Shown here one piece after another: positions 53,665 to 62,121 of a DNA stretch of 64,000 nt (its first letter is position 1; the number at the start of each line of letters is the position of its first letter). The notes beneath the pieces are model-generated. The model searched no databases and was not told the origin of the DNA. It worked only from the letters and a program-made list of their open reading frames with translations. The position numbers and the translations under genes were made by a program. The stretch is taken from the NCBI RefSeq assembly GCF_029919115.1, contig NZ_CP123990.1, positions 3,808,501 to 3,872,500 of the forward strand. The letters run 5' to 3'. Source of the DNA: Variovorax paradoxus. Its GTDB lineage: Bacteria; Pseudomonadota; Gammaproteobacteria; Burkholderiales; Burkholderiaceae_C.

Positions 53665-54542
53665 GCGGCGGCTTCCGCCACGCCTTGCAGGAGCCGCTCC
53701 ACCAGCACGTTGGACGGCCCCGCGCGCCACACGCCATAGGCTTCAGACTGCGCCACCGTACGGTCGAGCGGGCGGAACACGGCGCCGCGCAGCGCCGAGT
53801 GCCGCATGGCCTGCGGCACCAGCGCCACGCCCATGCCCTGCGACACCAGCGACACCACGGCCAGCCAGTGGCGCACCTCGTGCCGCACCTCGGGCAGGAA
53901 ACCCGCATCGGCGCAGATCGAAAGAATGCGCTCGTGATAGTCGGGTGAGGCTTCGCGCGAGAACAGCACAAAGGGCTGGCTGCGCAGGTCGGCCGGCGCC
54001 AGCACCCTCTTGCGCGCGAGCGAATGCCCCGCGGGCAGGCAGCACACAAAGGGCTCGGACAGCAGCAAGCGGTGATGCAGCTCGGGCGGCATGCGGCTCG
54101 TATGAACAAACCCAAGATCGAGCCGGTCGTGCAGCAGCTCGGCAATCTGCACGCCGGAATTGAGTTCGCTGAGCGTGATGCGCACCGCCGGATGCTTGGC
54201 CTGGAATGCCCGCAGCGCCGGCGGCAATCCGCGGTAGAGCATGGCGCCCACAAAGCCGATGCGCAGCCGCCCCGCAGAACCGCTTGCCACGTCGCGCGCT
54301 TCGGTGGCCGCCTCTTCGGCCTGCTGCAACAGGCGCCGCGCCGAAATACGCAGCGCTTCGCCCGCATGCGTGAGCCGCACCTCCTTGCTGTTGCGCTCGA
54401 AAAGCCGCGCGCCCACGGAGTCTTCGAGCTGGCGAATGGCGACCGAGAGCGGCGGCTGCGAAATCGACAGGCGCCGCGCCGCGCGCCCGAAGTGAAGCTC
54501 TTCGGCTAGCACAGAAAAATAGCGCAGGTGTCGCAGTTCCAT
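53655..54542 (-). CDS. LysR-family transcriptional regulator
   Basis: 295 residues from ATG 54542 (MELRHLRYFSVLAEELHFGR). N-terminal winged helix with RAARRLSISQPPLSVAIRQL and the start of the linker. The C-terminal effector-binding domain (LRIGFVGAMLYRGLPPALRA, FVCCLPAGHSLARKRV) resembles the BenM/CatM or TTT-linked subgroup. It is divergent from the acyl-CoA dehydrogenase/Bug/CoA-transferase operon and is its likely regulator. An inverted repeat in the shared promoter fits a LysR site. Confidence 0.92.
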   Translation of the reverse strand: MELRHLRYFSVLAEELHFGRAARRLSISQPPLSVAIRQLEDSVGARLFERNSKEVRLTHAGEALRISARRLLQQAEEAATEARDVASGSAGRLRIGFVGAMLYRGLPPALRAFQAKHPAVRITLSELNSGVQIAELLHDRLDLGFVHTSRMPPELHHRLLLSEPFVCCLPAGHSLARKRVLAPADLRSQPFVLFSREASPDYHERILSICADAGFLPEVRHEVRHWLAVVSLVSQGMGVALVPQAMRHSALRGAVFRPLDRTVAQSEAYGVWRAGPSNVLVERLLQGVAEAAAQA

Positions 54543-54552
54543 GGATAGGCAG

Positions 54553-54578
54553 ATCGAATCGAACAAGACCAATTCGAT
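54553..54578. promoter_or_regulatory. LysR-type operator candidate
   Basis: Inverted repeat ATCGAAT-12 nt-ATTCGAT in the 91-bp divergent region, starting 11 nt from the LysR start codon. It suits an autoregulatory recognition site; binding is inferred. Confidence 0.5.
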
Positions 54579-54633
54579 ATTAGACACGGATCGTCGCTTG
54601 CTTCAACAATGCGGCGAACCAGGAGACAAACGC

Positions 54634-56355
54634 ATGCCTGAAAACGCCGCACACGCCGCGCCGCAAGCCGCGCACGCCCATCCCATTCCCGACCGCCACG
54701 GCCAGAACCTGTTCACCGCCGATGCCGAGCTGCACCGGCTGCTCGTGCTGTACCTTCCCGACGACCTGCGTGCCCACATGCAGCCGCACTTCGAGCGCCT
54801 GGGCGGCCTCGCGGGTGGCCTGCTCGACGATCTGGCCGGAACAGCCGACCGCAATCCGCCCACGCTGAAGCAGCGCACCCGCACCGGCCTGGACGAGCAG
54901 AAGGTCGTCAAGCACCCGGCCTATGTGGAGATGGAACGCCTTGCGCTCAGCGAGTTCGGCCTGGCCGCCATGTCGCACCGCGACGAAACGCTGGGCTGGA
55001 AAGGCAAGATGCCGCCGCTGGTCAAGTACGTGCTGACCTATCTTTTCGTGCAGGCCGAGTTCGGCCTGTGCTGCCCGGTCTCGATGACCGATTCGCTCAC
55101 GCGCACGCTCAAGAAATTCGGCGACGCAGGGCTGGTCGCGCGCTTCCTGCCGCGCCTCACTTCGCTGGACTTCGACGAGCTTGCGCAGGGCGCCATGTTC
55201 ATGACCGAGCAGGCCGCGGGCTCGGACATTGCCGCCACCGCGACGATGGCGCGGCGAGAGGCCGACGGCAGCTGGCGCATCACCGGCGACAAGTGGTTCT
55301 GCTCGAACCCCGATGCCGACTTTGCAATGGTTCTCGCGCGCGCCGAAGACGGCGCGGCGGGCATGAAGGGCGTGTCGCTCTTTCTGCTGCCGCGCCGTCT
55401 CGATGACGGCAGCCTCAACCACTACCGCATCATCCGCCTGAAGGACAAGCTGGGTACCCGCTCGATGGCGAGCGGCGAGATCCGGCTCGAAGGCGCGGTC
55501 GCCTACCTTGTGGGCGAGGAAGGCCGGGGTTTCGTGCAGATGGCCGACATGGTGAACAACTCGCGCCTGTCGAACGGCGTGCGCGCAGCGGGCCTCATGC
55601 GCCGCGCGGTGGCCGAAGCGGAATACATCGCGTCGCAGCGCCGTGCCTTCCGCCGCACGCTCGACCGGATGCCGCTGATGCAACGCCAGCTGGACAAGCT
55701 GCGCGTGCCGGCCGAGCAGGCACGCACCATGGTGTGCCAGACGGCGCTTGCGCTCGCGCGCTCCGACGCCGGCGAGCCCGACGCGTATGCACTGCTGCGC
55801 ATCCTCACGCCGCTCATCAAGTTCCGCGCCTGCCGCGATGCGCGCAAGGTTACGGGCGATGCGATGGAAGTGCGCGGCGGTTGCGGCTACATCGAGGAGT
55901 GGAGCGATCCGCGCCTGGTGCGCGATGCCCACCTGGGCTCGATCTGGGAAGGCACCAGCAACATCGTGGCCCTGGACGTGATCCGCGCGGTGAAGCGCGA
56001 AGGCTCGCTGCCGGTGCTGCGCTCGCACTGCGAGAAGCTGCTGGGCGACGCAGCGCTCGCGCCGGCTTTTGCGCAGGCGCTGGGCGATGCACTGGCACGC
56101 GCCGCAGCGTTGGCCGAAACGGCCGCGCGCGAAGGCGGCGATGTGCTCGCGCGCCAGGCGGCATCGGCGCTTTACCACTGCACCAGCGCCATCGCAATGG
56201 CATGGGAAGCCGCGCACAGCGGTTCCGCACCGCGCCTGCGGTGGGCGCAACTCGTGCTGCTGCACCGCGTGCTGCCGCGCGACCCGCTCGCGCCCGACGC
56301 AACGCCCGCGGACTGGAACAGCGCCACGGCGCGCAGCACCGAAACCATTGCCTGA
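54634..56355 (+). CDS. Acyl-CoA dehydrogenase, AidB-like
   Basis: 573 residues from ATG 54634, with AGGAGA 8 nt upstream. Acyl-CoA dehydrogenase fold with an extra N-terminal domain like AidB: GAMFMTEQAAGSDIAATATM, GSWRITGDKWFCSNPDADFA, and the C-terminal FAD/substrate region RGGCGYIEEWSDPRLVRDAH followed by GSIWEGTSNIVAL. Such enzymes oxidise branched or unusual acyl-CoAs. First gene of an operon with a Bug receptor and a CoA-transferase, suggesting uptake, CoA activation and dehydrogenation of an organic acid. Confidence 0.9.
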   Translation: MPENAAHAAPQAAHAHPIPDRHGQNLFTADAELHRLLVLYLPDDLRAHMQPHFERLGGLAGGLLDDLAGTADRNPPTLKQRTRTGLDEQKVVKHPAYVEMERLALSEFGLAAMSHRDETLGWKGKMPPLVKYVLTYLFVQAEFGLCCPVSMTDSLTRTLKKFGDAGLVARFLPRLTSLDFDELAQGAMFMTEQAAGSDIAATATMARREADGSWRITGDKWFCSNPDADFAMVLARAEDGAAGMKGVSLFLLPRRLDDGSLNHYRIIRLKDKLGTRSMASGEIRLEGAVAYLVGEEGRGFVQMADMVNNSRLSNGVRAAGLMRRAVAEAEYIASQRRAFRRTLDRMPLMQRQLDKLRVPAEQARTMVCQTALALARSDAGEPDAYALLRILTPLIKFRACRDARKVTGDAMEVRGGCGYIEEWSDPRLVRDAHLGSIWEGTSNIVALDVIRAVKREGSLPVLRSHCEKLLGDAALAPAFAQALGDALARAAALAETAAREGGDVLARQAASALYHCTSAIAMAWEAAHSGSAPRLRWAQLVLLHRVLPRDPLAPDATPADWNSATARSTETIA

Positions 56356-56380
56356 TTCACAAAAGAACGGAGACATCACC

Positions 56381-57367
56381 TTGCGACACCTCACCCACTT
56401 CTTTGCTGCCGCAGCCGCCTGCACCGCACTGCTGGCCGCGGCACCCGCCGCACAAGCCCTGGGCTCCTTCCCTTCCAAGCCGTTGATGCTGGTCGTGCCC
56501 TTCCCGCCCGGTGGACCCACAGACGCAATGGCCCGCACGCTGGCGGCGGAGATGAAAGACCGCCTCGGCCAGCCGATGATCGTGGAGAACCGCGCAGGCG
56601 CGGGCGGCAACATCGGCGCGGAATACGTTGCGCGCGCCGAGGCCGACGGCCACACGCTGCTGTTCGGCACCTCGGGCCCGCTTGCCATCAACGCAAGCCT
56701 CTACCGCAAGATCAGCTACGACCCGGTGAAGAGTTTTGCTCCTGTGATCCAGGTCGGCTACCTGCCCAACATCCTCGTGGTGAACCCTGCCCTGCCGGTA
56801 AAGAGCGTGCCTGAACTGGTGGCGTATGCCAAGGCCAACCCGGGCAAGCTGAGCTATGCGTCGTCGGGCAACGGTGCCTCTTCGCACCTGGCGGGCGTGC
56901 TGTTCAACTCGGTGGCGGGCACCGACCTGCAGCACATTCCCTACAAGGGAACGGGCCCCGCGCTCAACGATCTGCTGGGCAATCAGGTGAGCATGACCTT
57001 CACCGACATTCTTACGGCGCTGCCCTACGTGAAAGCGGGCAAGCTGCGCGCGCTGGGCGTGGCAACGGTGGCGCGCTCGCAGGCGCTGCCCGAGGTGCCG
57101 ACCATCTCGGAGCAAGGCTACAAGGGCTACGACGTGAGCGTGTTCTTCGGCATCGTGGCGCCGGCCGGCACCCCGGCGGACCGCGTGGCCAAGCTCAACC
57201 ATGCATTTGCCGATGTGCTGAATTCGCCCAAGGTCAAGCAGATGTTCGCCGCCCAAGGGCTCGAGGCTTCCGCGGACACCTCGCCACGGAAACTCGGCCA
57301 GTTCATCGCGGCTGAATCGGCCAAGTGGAGCGAGGTGGTGAAGAAGTCCGGCGCGCAGCTCGATTGA
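56381..57367 (+). CDS. Bug-family (TctC) tricarboxylate-type substrate-binding protein
   Basis: 328 residues with a TTG start at 56381 (LRHLTHFFAAAAACTALLAA), preceded by ACGGAG. A Sec signal ends near AAQA|LG. The mature protein has the Bug fold: SKPLMLVVPFPPGGPTDAMA, RAGAGGNIGAEYVARAEADG, KLSYASSGNGASSHLAGVLF. It would capture an organic acid in the periplasm; the TctAB membrane partners are not adjacent, as is common in Burkholderiales. Other in-frame starts lie within the preceding gene. Confidence 0.92.
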   Translation: MRHLTHFFAAAAACTALLAAAPAAQALGSFPSKPLMLVVPFPPGGPTDAMARTLAAEMKDRLGQPMIVENRAGAGGNIGAEYVARAEADGHTLLFGTSGPLAINASLYRKISYDPVKSFAPVIQVGYLPNILVVNPALPVKSVPELVAYAKANPGKLSYASSGNGASSHLAGVLFNSVAGTDLQHIPYKGTGPALNDLLGNQVSMTFTDILTALPYVKAGKLRALGVATVARSQALPEVPTISEQGYKGYDVSVFFGIVAPAGTPADRVAKLNHAFADVLNSPKVKQMFAAQGLEASADTSPRKLGQFIAAESAKWSEVVKKSGAQLD

Positions 57368-57814
57368 TTGCACGGCACCGGACACAGCCCATGACATCGA
57401 CCCAAGGCGCCCTCGCGGGCATCCGCGTTCTGGACATCTCGCGCATTCTCGGCGGCCCCTATTGCGGCCAGATCCTCGGCGACCACGGCGCCGACGTGCT
57501 GAAGGTGGAGCCGCCGCAGGGCGACGACACGCGCACCTGGGGCCCGCCCTTCAAGGAGGGCGTGGCCTCTTACTACCACGGGCTCAACCGCAACAAGCGT
57601 GTGCAGCATCTGGACTTCTCGACCGAAGAAGGCCGCGAGGCTCTGCTTGCACTCGTGGCCGAAGCCGACGTGCTGATCGAGAATTTCAAGACCGGCACGA
57701 TGGAGCGCTGGGGCATCGGCTACGAGGCGCTTTCGCAGCGCTTTCCGCGCCTGGTGTGGTGCCGCGTCTCGGGTTTTGGCGCGGACGGCCCGCTCGGCGC
57801 GCTGCCCGGCTACG

Positions 57815-57881
57815 ACGCCGCGGTGCAGGCCATGACCGGCATCATGAGCATCAATGGCGAGGCCGATGGCGGCCCGCTGCG
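57815..57881 (+). repeat. Source of the inverted copy in the CoA-transferase insertion
   Basis: 67-bp segment encoding the PGYD..QAMTG region of the CoA-transferase. Its exact reverse complement is at 58127-58193, inside the insertion. Every base matches over the 67 bp. Confidence 0.95.
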
Positions 57882-58059
57882 CGTGGGCTTGCCGGTGGTC
57901 GACATGGTGACAGGGCTCAATGCGGTGATCGGCGTGCTGCTCGCGCTGCAAGAGCGCCAGCGCAGCGGGCGCGGGCAGTTTGTGGAAGCGGCGCTGTACG
58001 ACAGCGGCCTTTCGCTCTTGCATCCGCATGCGGCCAACTGGTTCATGGACGGCACCGCG

Positions 58060-58128
58060 CCGCGGCGTACGGGCAACGCGCATCCCAACATCTATCCCTA
58101 CGACGCGCTGGCCACCGGCACCGATCCG
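58060..58128 (+). repeat. Direct repeat, left copy
   Basis: 69-bp segment, repeated exactly at 58185-58253 (offset 125). The two copies flank an inverted copy of 57815-57881. Matching stops at 58059/58184 on the left and 58129/58254 on the right. Confidence 0.95.
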
Positions 58129-58193
58129 CAGCGGGCCGCCATCGGCCTCGCCATTGATGCTCATGATGCCGGTCATGGCCTGCACCGCGGCGT
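58127..58193 (-). repeat. Inverted copy within the CoA-transferase gene
   Basis: Exact reverse complement of 57815-57881. It overlaps the left direct repeat by 2 nt (CG) and the right direct repeat by 9 nt (CCGCGGCGT); these short shared sequences are where the copying switched strands. Confidence 0.95.
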
Positions 58194-58253
58194 ACGGGCA
58201 ACGCGCATCCCAACATCTATCCCTACGACGCGCTGGCCACCGGCACCGATCCG
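58185..58253 (+). repeat. Direct repeat, right copy
   Basis: Exact 69-bp duplicate of 58060-58128. From 58254 on the ancestral reading frame resumes as FVAVGNDRQFASLCRCIGL. Confidence 0.95.
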
Positions 58254-58643
58254 GTGTTCGTGGCGGTGGGCAACGACCGGCAGTTTGCCAGCCTGTGCCG
58301 GTGCATCGGCCTGCCCCGGTTGGCGGACGATCCGCTCTACCGCACCGCGGGTGCGCGCTCGGTTCACCGCGACGGGCTCAAGCAGCGGCTCGAGGCGGCC
58401 ATGGCGGCCTTCGACGGACGCGCGCTGGTCGACCAGCTGATGGCCGCCGGCGTGCCCGCCGCGCCGGTGCTGCCCGTGGCCGATGCGCTGCAGCACCCGC
58501 ACACGCTGCACCGCGAGATGGTGGTGGAGATGCCCGGCGGCTACCGCGGCATCGGTGCGCCCGTAAAGCTGGGCCGCACGCCGGCGAGCTACCGGTATGC
58601 GCCGCTCACGCCGGGCAGCGCTTTCCTGCCTGTCGATAACGAC

Positions 58644-59981
58644 TCAGCGCAGCACTGAGCGGCCGCGGCCGATACCGTAGTACGCGATGCCCGCGGCCTC
58701 GACCTCGGCCGCGTCGTAGATGTTGCGGCCGTCGAAGATCGCCGGGGTTTCGAGCGTCGCCGCAATGTGCGAGAAATCCGGGCACAGGAACACCGGCCAC
58801 TCGGTCGACAATGCCAGCACGTGGGCACCCTCGAGCGCTTGTTCCGGCGTGTCGCACCAGCGCACGTCGCCGTGCTCGCCCACCATCGCGCGCGCGTTCG
58901 GCATGGCCGCCGGGTCGTGCACCTGCACACGCGCCCCGGCCGCCCGCAGGCGCTCCAGCAGCACAAGGCTGGGCGCATCGCGCATGTCGTCGGTGTCGGG
59001 CTTGAAGGCAAGGCCCCACAGCGCAATGGTCTTGTTGGCGATGCGGCCTTCGAAGTGGTGCGTCATCAGGTCGAAAAGCCGGCCCTTCTGCTCATGGTTG
59101 ATGGCTTCCACGGCCGACAGGATGCGAAGCCCGTACCCGTCGCGGTCTGCCGCATGCCGCAATGCCCGCACGTCCTTGGCAAGGCATGAGCCGCCGTAGC
59201 CGGCACCGGCTTGCAGAAAGCCGGGACCGATGCGCCGGTCGGCGCCGATGCCGCGGCGCACCATCTCGATGTCGGCCCCCGCATGCTCCGCCACGCGCGC
59301 CATCTCGTTCATGAAGCTGATGCGCGTTGCAAGCATGGCGTTGGCGGCGTACTTGGTGAGTTCCGCGGAGCGGCGGTCCATCACCAGCACCTGCTTCGGG
59401 TCTTGCACGAAAGGCCGGTAGAGCCTGGTCAGCAAATCGACGGCGTCCGGGTCTTCCGCACCGATCACCACGCGGTCGGGCTGGCGGCAATCGCGCACGG
59501 CCGAACCTTCGCGCAAGAACTCGGGGTTCACGGCCACGGCAATGCGATGGGCCGCGCCGCGCTGCGAAAGCTCATCGGCCAGCACGGCCTCGACCTGTTC
59601 CGCCGTGCCGACCGGCGCGGTGGACTTGCAGACCACAAGCCCCGGTCGATCGCGGTGCCGACCGATGCTGCGCGCCACGGCCATCACATGCCGCAGGTCG
59701 ATCTCGCCTGCGGCATCGGCCGGCGTGTTGACCACGATGAAGAGAATCTCTCCATGCAGGCTTGCCGCGCGTTCGTCGGTGGTGAAGCGCAGGGTGCCCG
59801 CAGCCTGGCCCGCTGCCACCAGCGCCTCCAGTCCGGGCTCGTGCAGGGGCATGCGGCCCTGTCGCAATCCTTCGATGCGGGTGGCGTCCGCATCGGCGCA
59901 GAGCACCTCGTGCCCGGCTTCGGCAAGGCATGCGGCAAAGGCAAGGCCGACGTAGCCGGCGCCGAAAAGGCTCACCTTCAT
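58644..59981 (-). CDS. UDP-glucose/GDP-mannose dehydrogenase family protein (UGD-like)
   Basis: 445 residues from ATG 59981 (MKVSLFGAGYVGLAFAACLA). NAD-binding GAGYVG at the N-terminus, LFIVVNTPADAAGEIDLRHV, the catalytic-cysteine region AGAGYGGSCLAKDVRALRHA, and the C-terminal domain LWGLAFKPDTDDMRDAPSLV. Oxidises a UDP- or GDP-sugar to the uronic acid. The active-site motif reads GGSCLAKD instead of the usual GGSCFPKD. The 3' end overlaps the CoA-transferase pseudogene by 15 nt, and the gene is divergent from the glycosyltransferase operon. Confidence 0.92.
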   Translation of the reverse strand: MKVSLFGAGYVGLAFAACLAEAGHEVLCADADATRIEGLRQGRMPLHEPGLEALVAAGQAAGTLRFTTDERAASLHGEILFIVVNTPADAAGEIDLRHVMAVARSIGRHRDRPGLVVCKSTAPVGTAEQVEAVLADELSQRGAAHRIAVAVNPEFLREGSAVRDCRQPDRVVIGAEDPDAVDLLTRLYRPFVQDPKQVLVMDRRSAELTKYAANAMLATRISFMNEMARVAEHAGADIEMVRRGIGADRRIGPGFLQAGAGYGGSCLAKDVRALRHAADRDGYGLRILSAVEAINHEQKGRLFDLMTHHFEGRIANKTIALWGLAFKPDTDDMRDAPSLVLLERLRAAGARVQVHDPAAMPNARAMVGEHGDVRWCDTPEQALEGAHVLALSTEWPVFLCPDFSHIAATLETPAIFDGRNIYDAAEVEAAGIAYYGIGRGRSVLR

Positions 59982-60076
59982 TCGTGTGCCCGGCTCTCGA
60001 GACACTGGCAGCCTCGGCGGTTGTGAGATAAAAGCAGGATGCAAGCCTTCAAAACAATGCCCGGAGAAAAAATTCG

Positions 60077-61105
60077 ATGATGCCCCATGACGTTGCCGCG
60101 CGCACCGCGCTGGTCCTGGAGACCAACAACCTGCGCGGCGGCGCGGACGCCGAGGCGGCCGCGAGCACGAGCCTGCAGCGCCTCGTCGGACTGCTGGCAA
60201 AGCAGCAATTGCCGCTCACGGCACTCGCGCAAGTGGTCATCACGCACGACGGGCTCAGCGCCGCATCGTGCGATGCCGTCACGGCGCTCGCGGGCCGCCC
60301 CGTCGACTTCGTGCGCATCGACGCTGCCACCGGCTACTACGACGCCAAGAACGCCGGCTTCGGCGCCACCGATGCCGCGCGCTGCGAGCACGTGGTGTTC
60401 GCCGACGCCGATTGCCTGCCCGACGACGACTGGCTGCTGCAGATGCTCGCGCCGTTCACCCGAGCCGATGCGCCCGCGGTGGTGGCCGGCCGCACAAGCT
60501 ATGCGGCCAACGTGGTCGGCACCGCGCTCACCACCATCGACTTCATGTACTTTCCCAACGCCGACCACGCGGGAGCCACGAGCAACTTCTACGCGAACAA
60601 CGTGGCTTTCCGCCGCGATGTGTTCGAACAGCACAGCTACCAGGCGCTAAAAGGCGTGTACCGCGCGCATTGCCAGGTGCTGGGCATGCGCCTGAAGGCG
60701 GCCGGCGTGCCCATTCACTACGCGGCCGCGGCCCATACCGAGCACCGCCTGCCCGACACCCGCGCCGAGGCGCTCAAGCTGCGCTGGATGCGCGGGCAAG
60801 ACACGTATTCGCTCACGCCGCACCTCTTGCGCAGCTACGTGCCCGCCAAATGGCAGTGGCTCGCGAAGAGCGGTCCCATCGGCCCGCTGTGCGTGCTGTT
60901 CACGCGGCTCGGCTTCAGCCTGCGCGCGCTCAACCACCAAGATCTGCCACGCCTCTCCGGCATGCGCTGGCTTGCCGGCGTGGCATTGATCCTGGGCTTC
61001 TCGGCCATCGACATGCTGGGCGCGTTTGCGCGCGGCATCGGCTGGCACACCACAGGCCGCACCAACGCAGACGCCCAGGCACTCTCCTACCATCGCCCTA
61101 CATGA
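60077..61105 (+). CDS. GT2-family glycosyltransferase with C-terminal membrane segment
   Basis: 342 residues from ATG 60077 (MMPHDVAARTALVLETNNLR). GT-A fold: ATGYYDAKNAGFGATDAARC and VVFADADCLPDDDWLLQML with the metal-binding DAD; ANNVAFRRDVFEQHSYQALK and the C-terminal TEHRLPDTRAEALKLRWMRG are also typical. Two hydrophobic segments lie in the last 70 residues (GPLCVLFTRLGFSL; WLAGVALILGFSAIDMLGAF), so it is membrane-attached. First of a four-gene operon with ATGA coupling to the next gene. Confidence 0.87.
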   Translation: MMPHDVAARTALVLETNNLRGGADAEAAASTSLQRLVGLLAKQQLPLTALAQVVITHDGLSAASCDAVTALAGRPVDFVRIDAATGYYDAKNAGFGATDAARCEHVVFADADCLPDDDWLLQMLAPFTRADAPAVVAGRTSYAANVVGTALTTIDFMYFPNADHAGATSNFYANNVAFRRDVFEQHSYQALKGVYRAHCQVLGMRLKAAGVPIHYAAAAHTEHRLPDTRAEALKLRWMRGQDTYSLTPHLLRSYVPAKWQWLAKSGPIGPLCVLFTRLGFSLRALNHQDLPRLSGMRWLAGVALILGFSAIDMLGAFARGIGWHTTGRTNADAQALSYHRPT

Positions 61106-62121
61106 AAACAACTTTCAGCGCCCAGGCACTTCGCATCGCTACGCTGGTGCTCGCCGGTGCCTGCGCCATCACCACCGTCACGGCCAGCGCCGCCGATTTC
61201 ACCGGCCGCGGCGTCTTCAACTTCAAGTCCGACAGCGGCTGCCCCTTTGCCGCACTGGCAGGCTCCGCGAACGAGTGCAACCGCCTTGCGCTGGACGACG
61301 CCGACACGCGCGCCGCACTCGACAGCGCCGCGCATACCATCCGCTTTGCCAACCCGCGCAACTACGCCGACAAGGCCATCGTGGGCGACGTGCTGTTGCA
61401 CGGCTCGGGCCAATCGGCTGGCGGCCAGCGCGTGCCGCTCACCTTTCATGCGCTGCTGAGCCGCTCGGGCAACGAATGGTCGGTGAGCAGCCATGCGCAC
61501 TCACCCATCGGCGGGGAGTTCAGCGACATCCGCATCGACCCCTACCAGGTCGTGGTGATCGAAGGCAGCGGCGAGCGCGTGCTGCTCACGCCCACGCAGA
61601 TCAGCGAGGCGCTTTCCAAGCCTTCGCTTGCCGCACGGCTCGCGAACGAGGTGGTGCAGGTGCGCGACAACCGCACAGGCGTTGCCAGGGACGCGGACAT
61701 TACCGTGGGGCTGGGCCTGCGCAAAGCGTCCAAGTCGGTGGCGCGCGCGCAGTTTCGCGCGCCTTCCGCCAAGGGCCGGGAGCTTGCCGAAGCCATGCGG
61801 CAAGGCAACTGGTCGCTCGAACTGCAGGCGCTGAGCGGGCAGATTCCGCGCCAGGTGGTGCAGCGCGACCTGTTCCTCTACGGGCTCGAATCGCACCCGC
61901 AATTGCAGCCGCTGCTGCAGAACGGCTTCAGGAAGAACGAGAAGCTCGTGCTCGGCGCCGCCAAGGGCAAGGGTTATCTGCGCTACGACGGGCGGCAGCA
62001 CGATTTTGCCGAGGCCGATGCCTCGGCGCGCGCCTTCCTGCAAGACAGCTTCATCGGGCTTGTGCTCGGCTGGCAGCAGCAACAAGCCCCGCTGTCCAGG
62101 GCAGTGGCCGATGCGCGCTGA
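61102..62121 (+). CDS. Exported protein of unknown function
   Basis: 339 residues, ATG overlapping the previous stop. A Sec signal ends near TASAA|DF. The mature part has two cysteines (SGCPFAALAGSANEC, likely a disulfide), a beta-rich middle (GRGVFNFKSDSGCPFAALA; GGEFSDIRIDPYQVVVIEGS) and an alpha-rich C-terminal half (AKGRELAEAMRQGNWSLELQ; NGFRKNEKLVLGAAKGKG). I do not recognise the family. Context suggests a periplasmic accessory to glycan assembly. Confidence 0.7.
   Translation: MKTTFSAQALRIATLVLAGACAITTVTASAADFTGRGVFNFKSDSGCPFAALAGSANECNRLALDDADTRAALDSAAHTIRFANPRNYADKAIVGDVLLHGSGQSAGGQRVPLTFHALLSRSGNEWSVSSHAHSPIGGEFSDIRIDPYQVVVIEGSGERVLLTPTQISEALSKPSLAARLANEVVQVRDNRTGVARDADITVGLGLRKASKSVARAQFRAPSAKGRELAEAMRQGNWSLELQALSGQIPRQVVQRDLFLYGLESHPQLQPLLQNGFRKNEKLVLGAAKGKGYLRYDGRQHDFAEADASARAFLQDSFIGLVLGWQQQQAPLSRAVADAR

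Larger units (their letters stand above)
57391..58658 (+). pseudogene. CaiB/BaiF family III CoA-transferase, disrupted by a 125-bp insertion
   Basis: Starts at ATG 57391 (MTSTQGALAGIRVLDISRIL). The N-terminal Rossmann-like domain is intact to residue 246, including Asp171 in VVDMVTGL, which by position corresponds to the catalytic aspartate of formyl-CoA transferase-type enzymes. A 125-bp insertion (58129-58253) then shifts the frame; translation would run on to a stop at 58440, giving 103 aberrant residues. Deleting the insertion restores a continuous 380-residue protein ending VDNDSAQH at 58658. No function is expected from the current product. The insertion itself is built from two copied pieces of this same gene. 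Confidence 0.88.

Noticed and set aside
58254..58658. The second part of the CoA-transferase as a separate gene
   Set aside because: It begins mid-domain, and removing the 125-bp insertion joins it in frame to the first part; it is a gene fragment.
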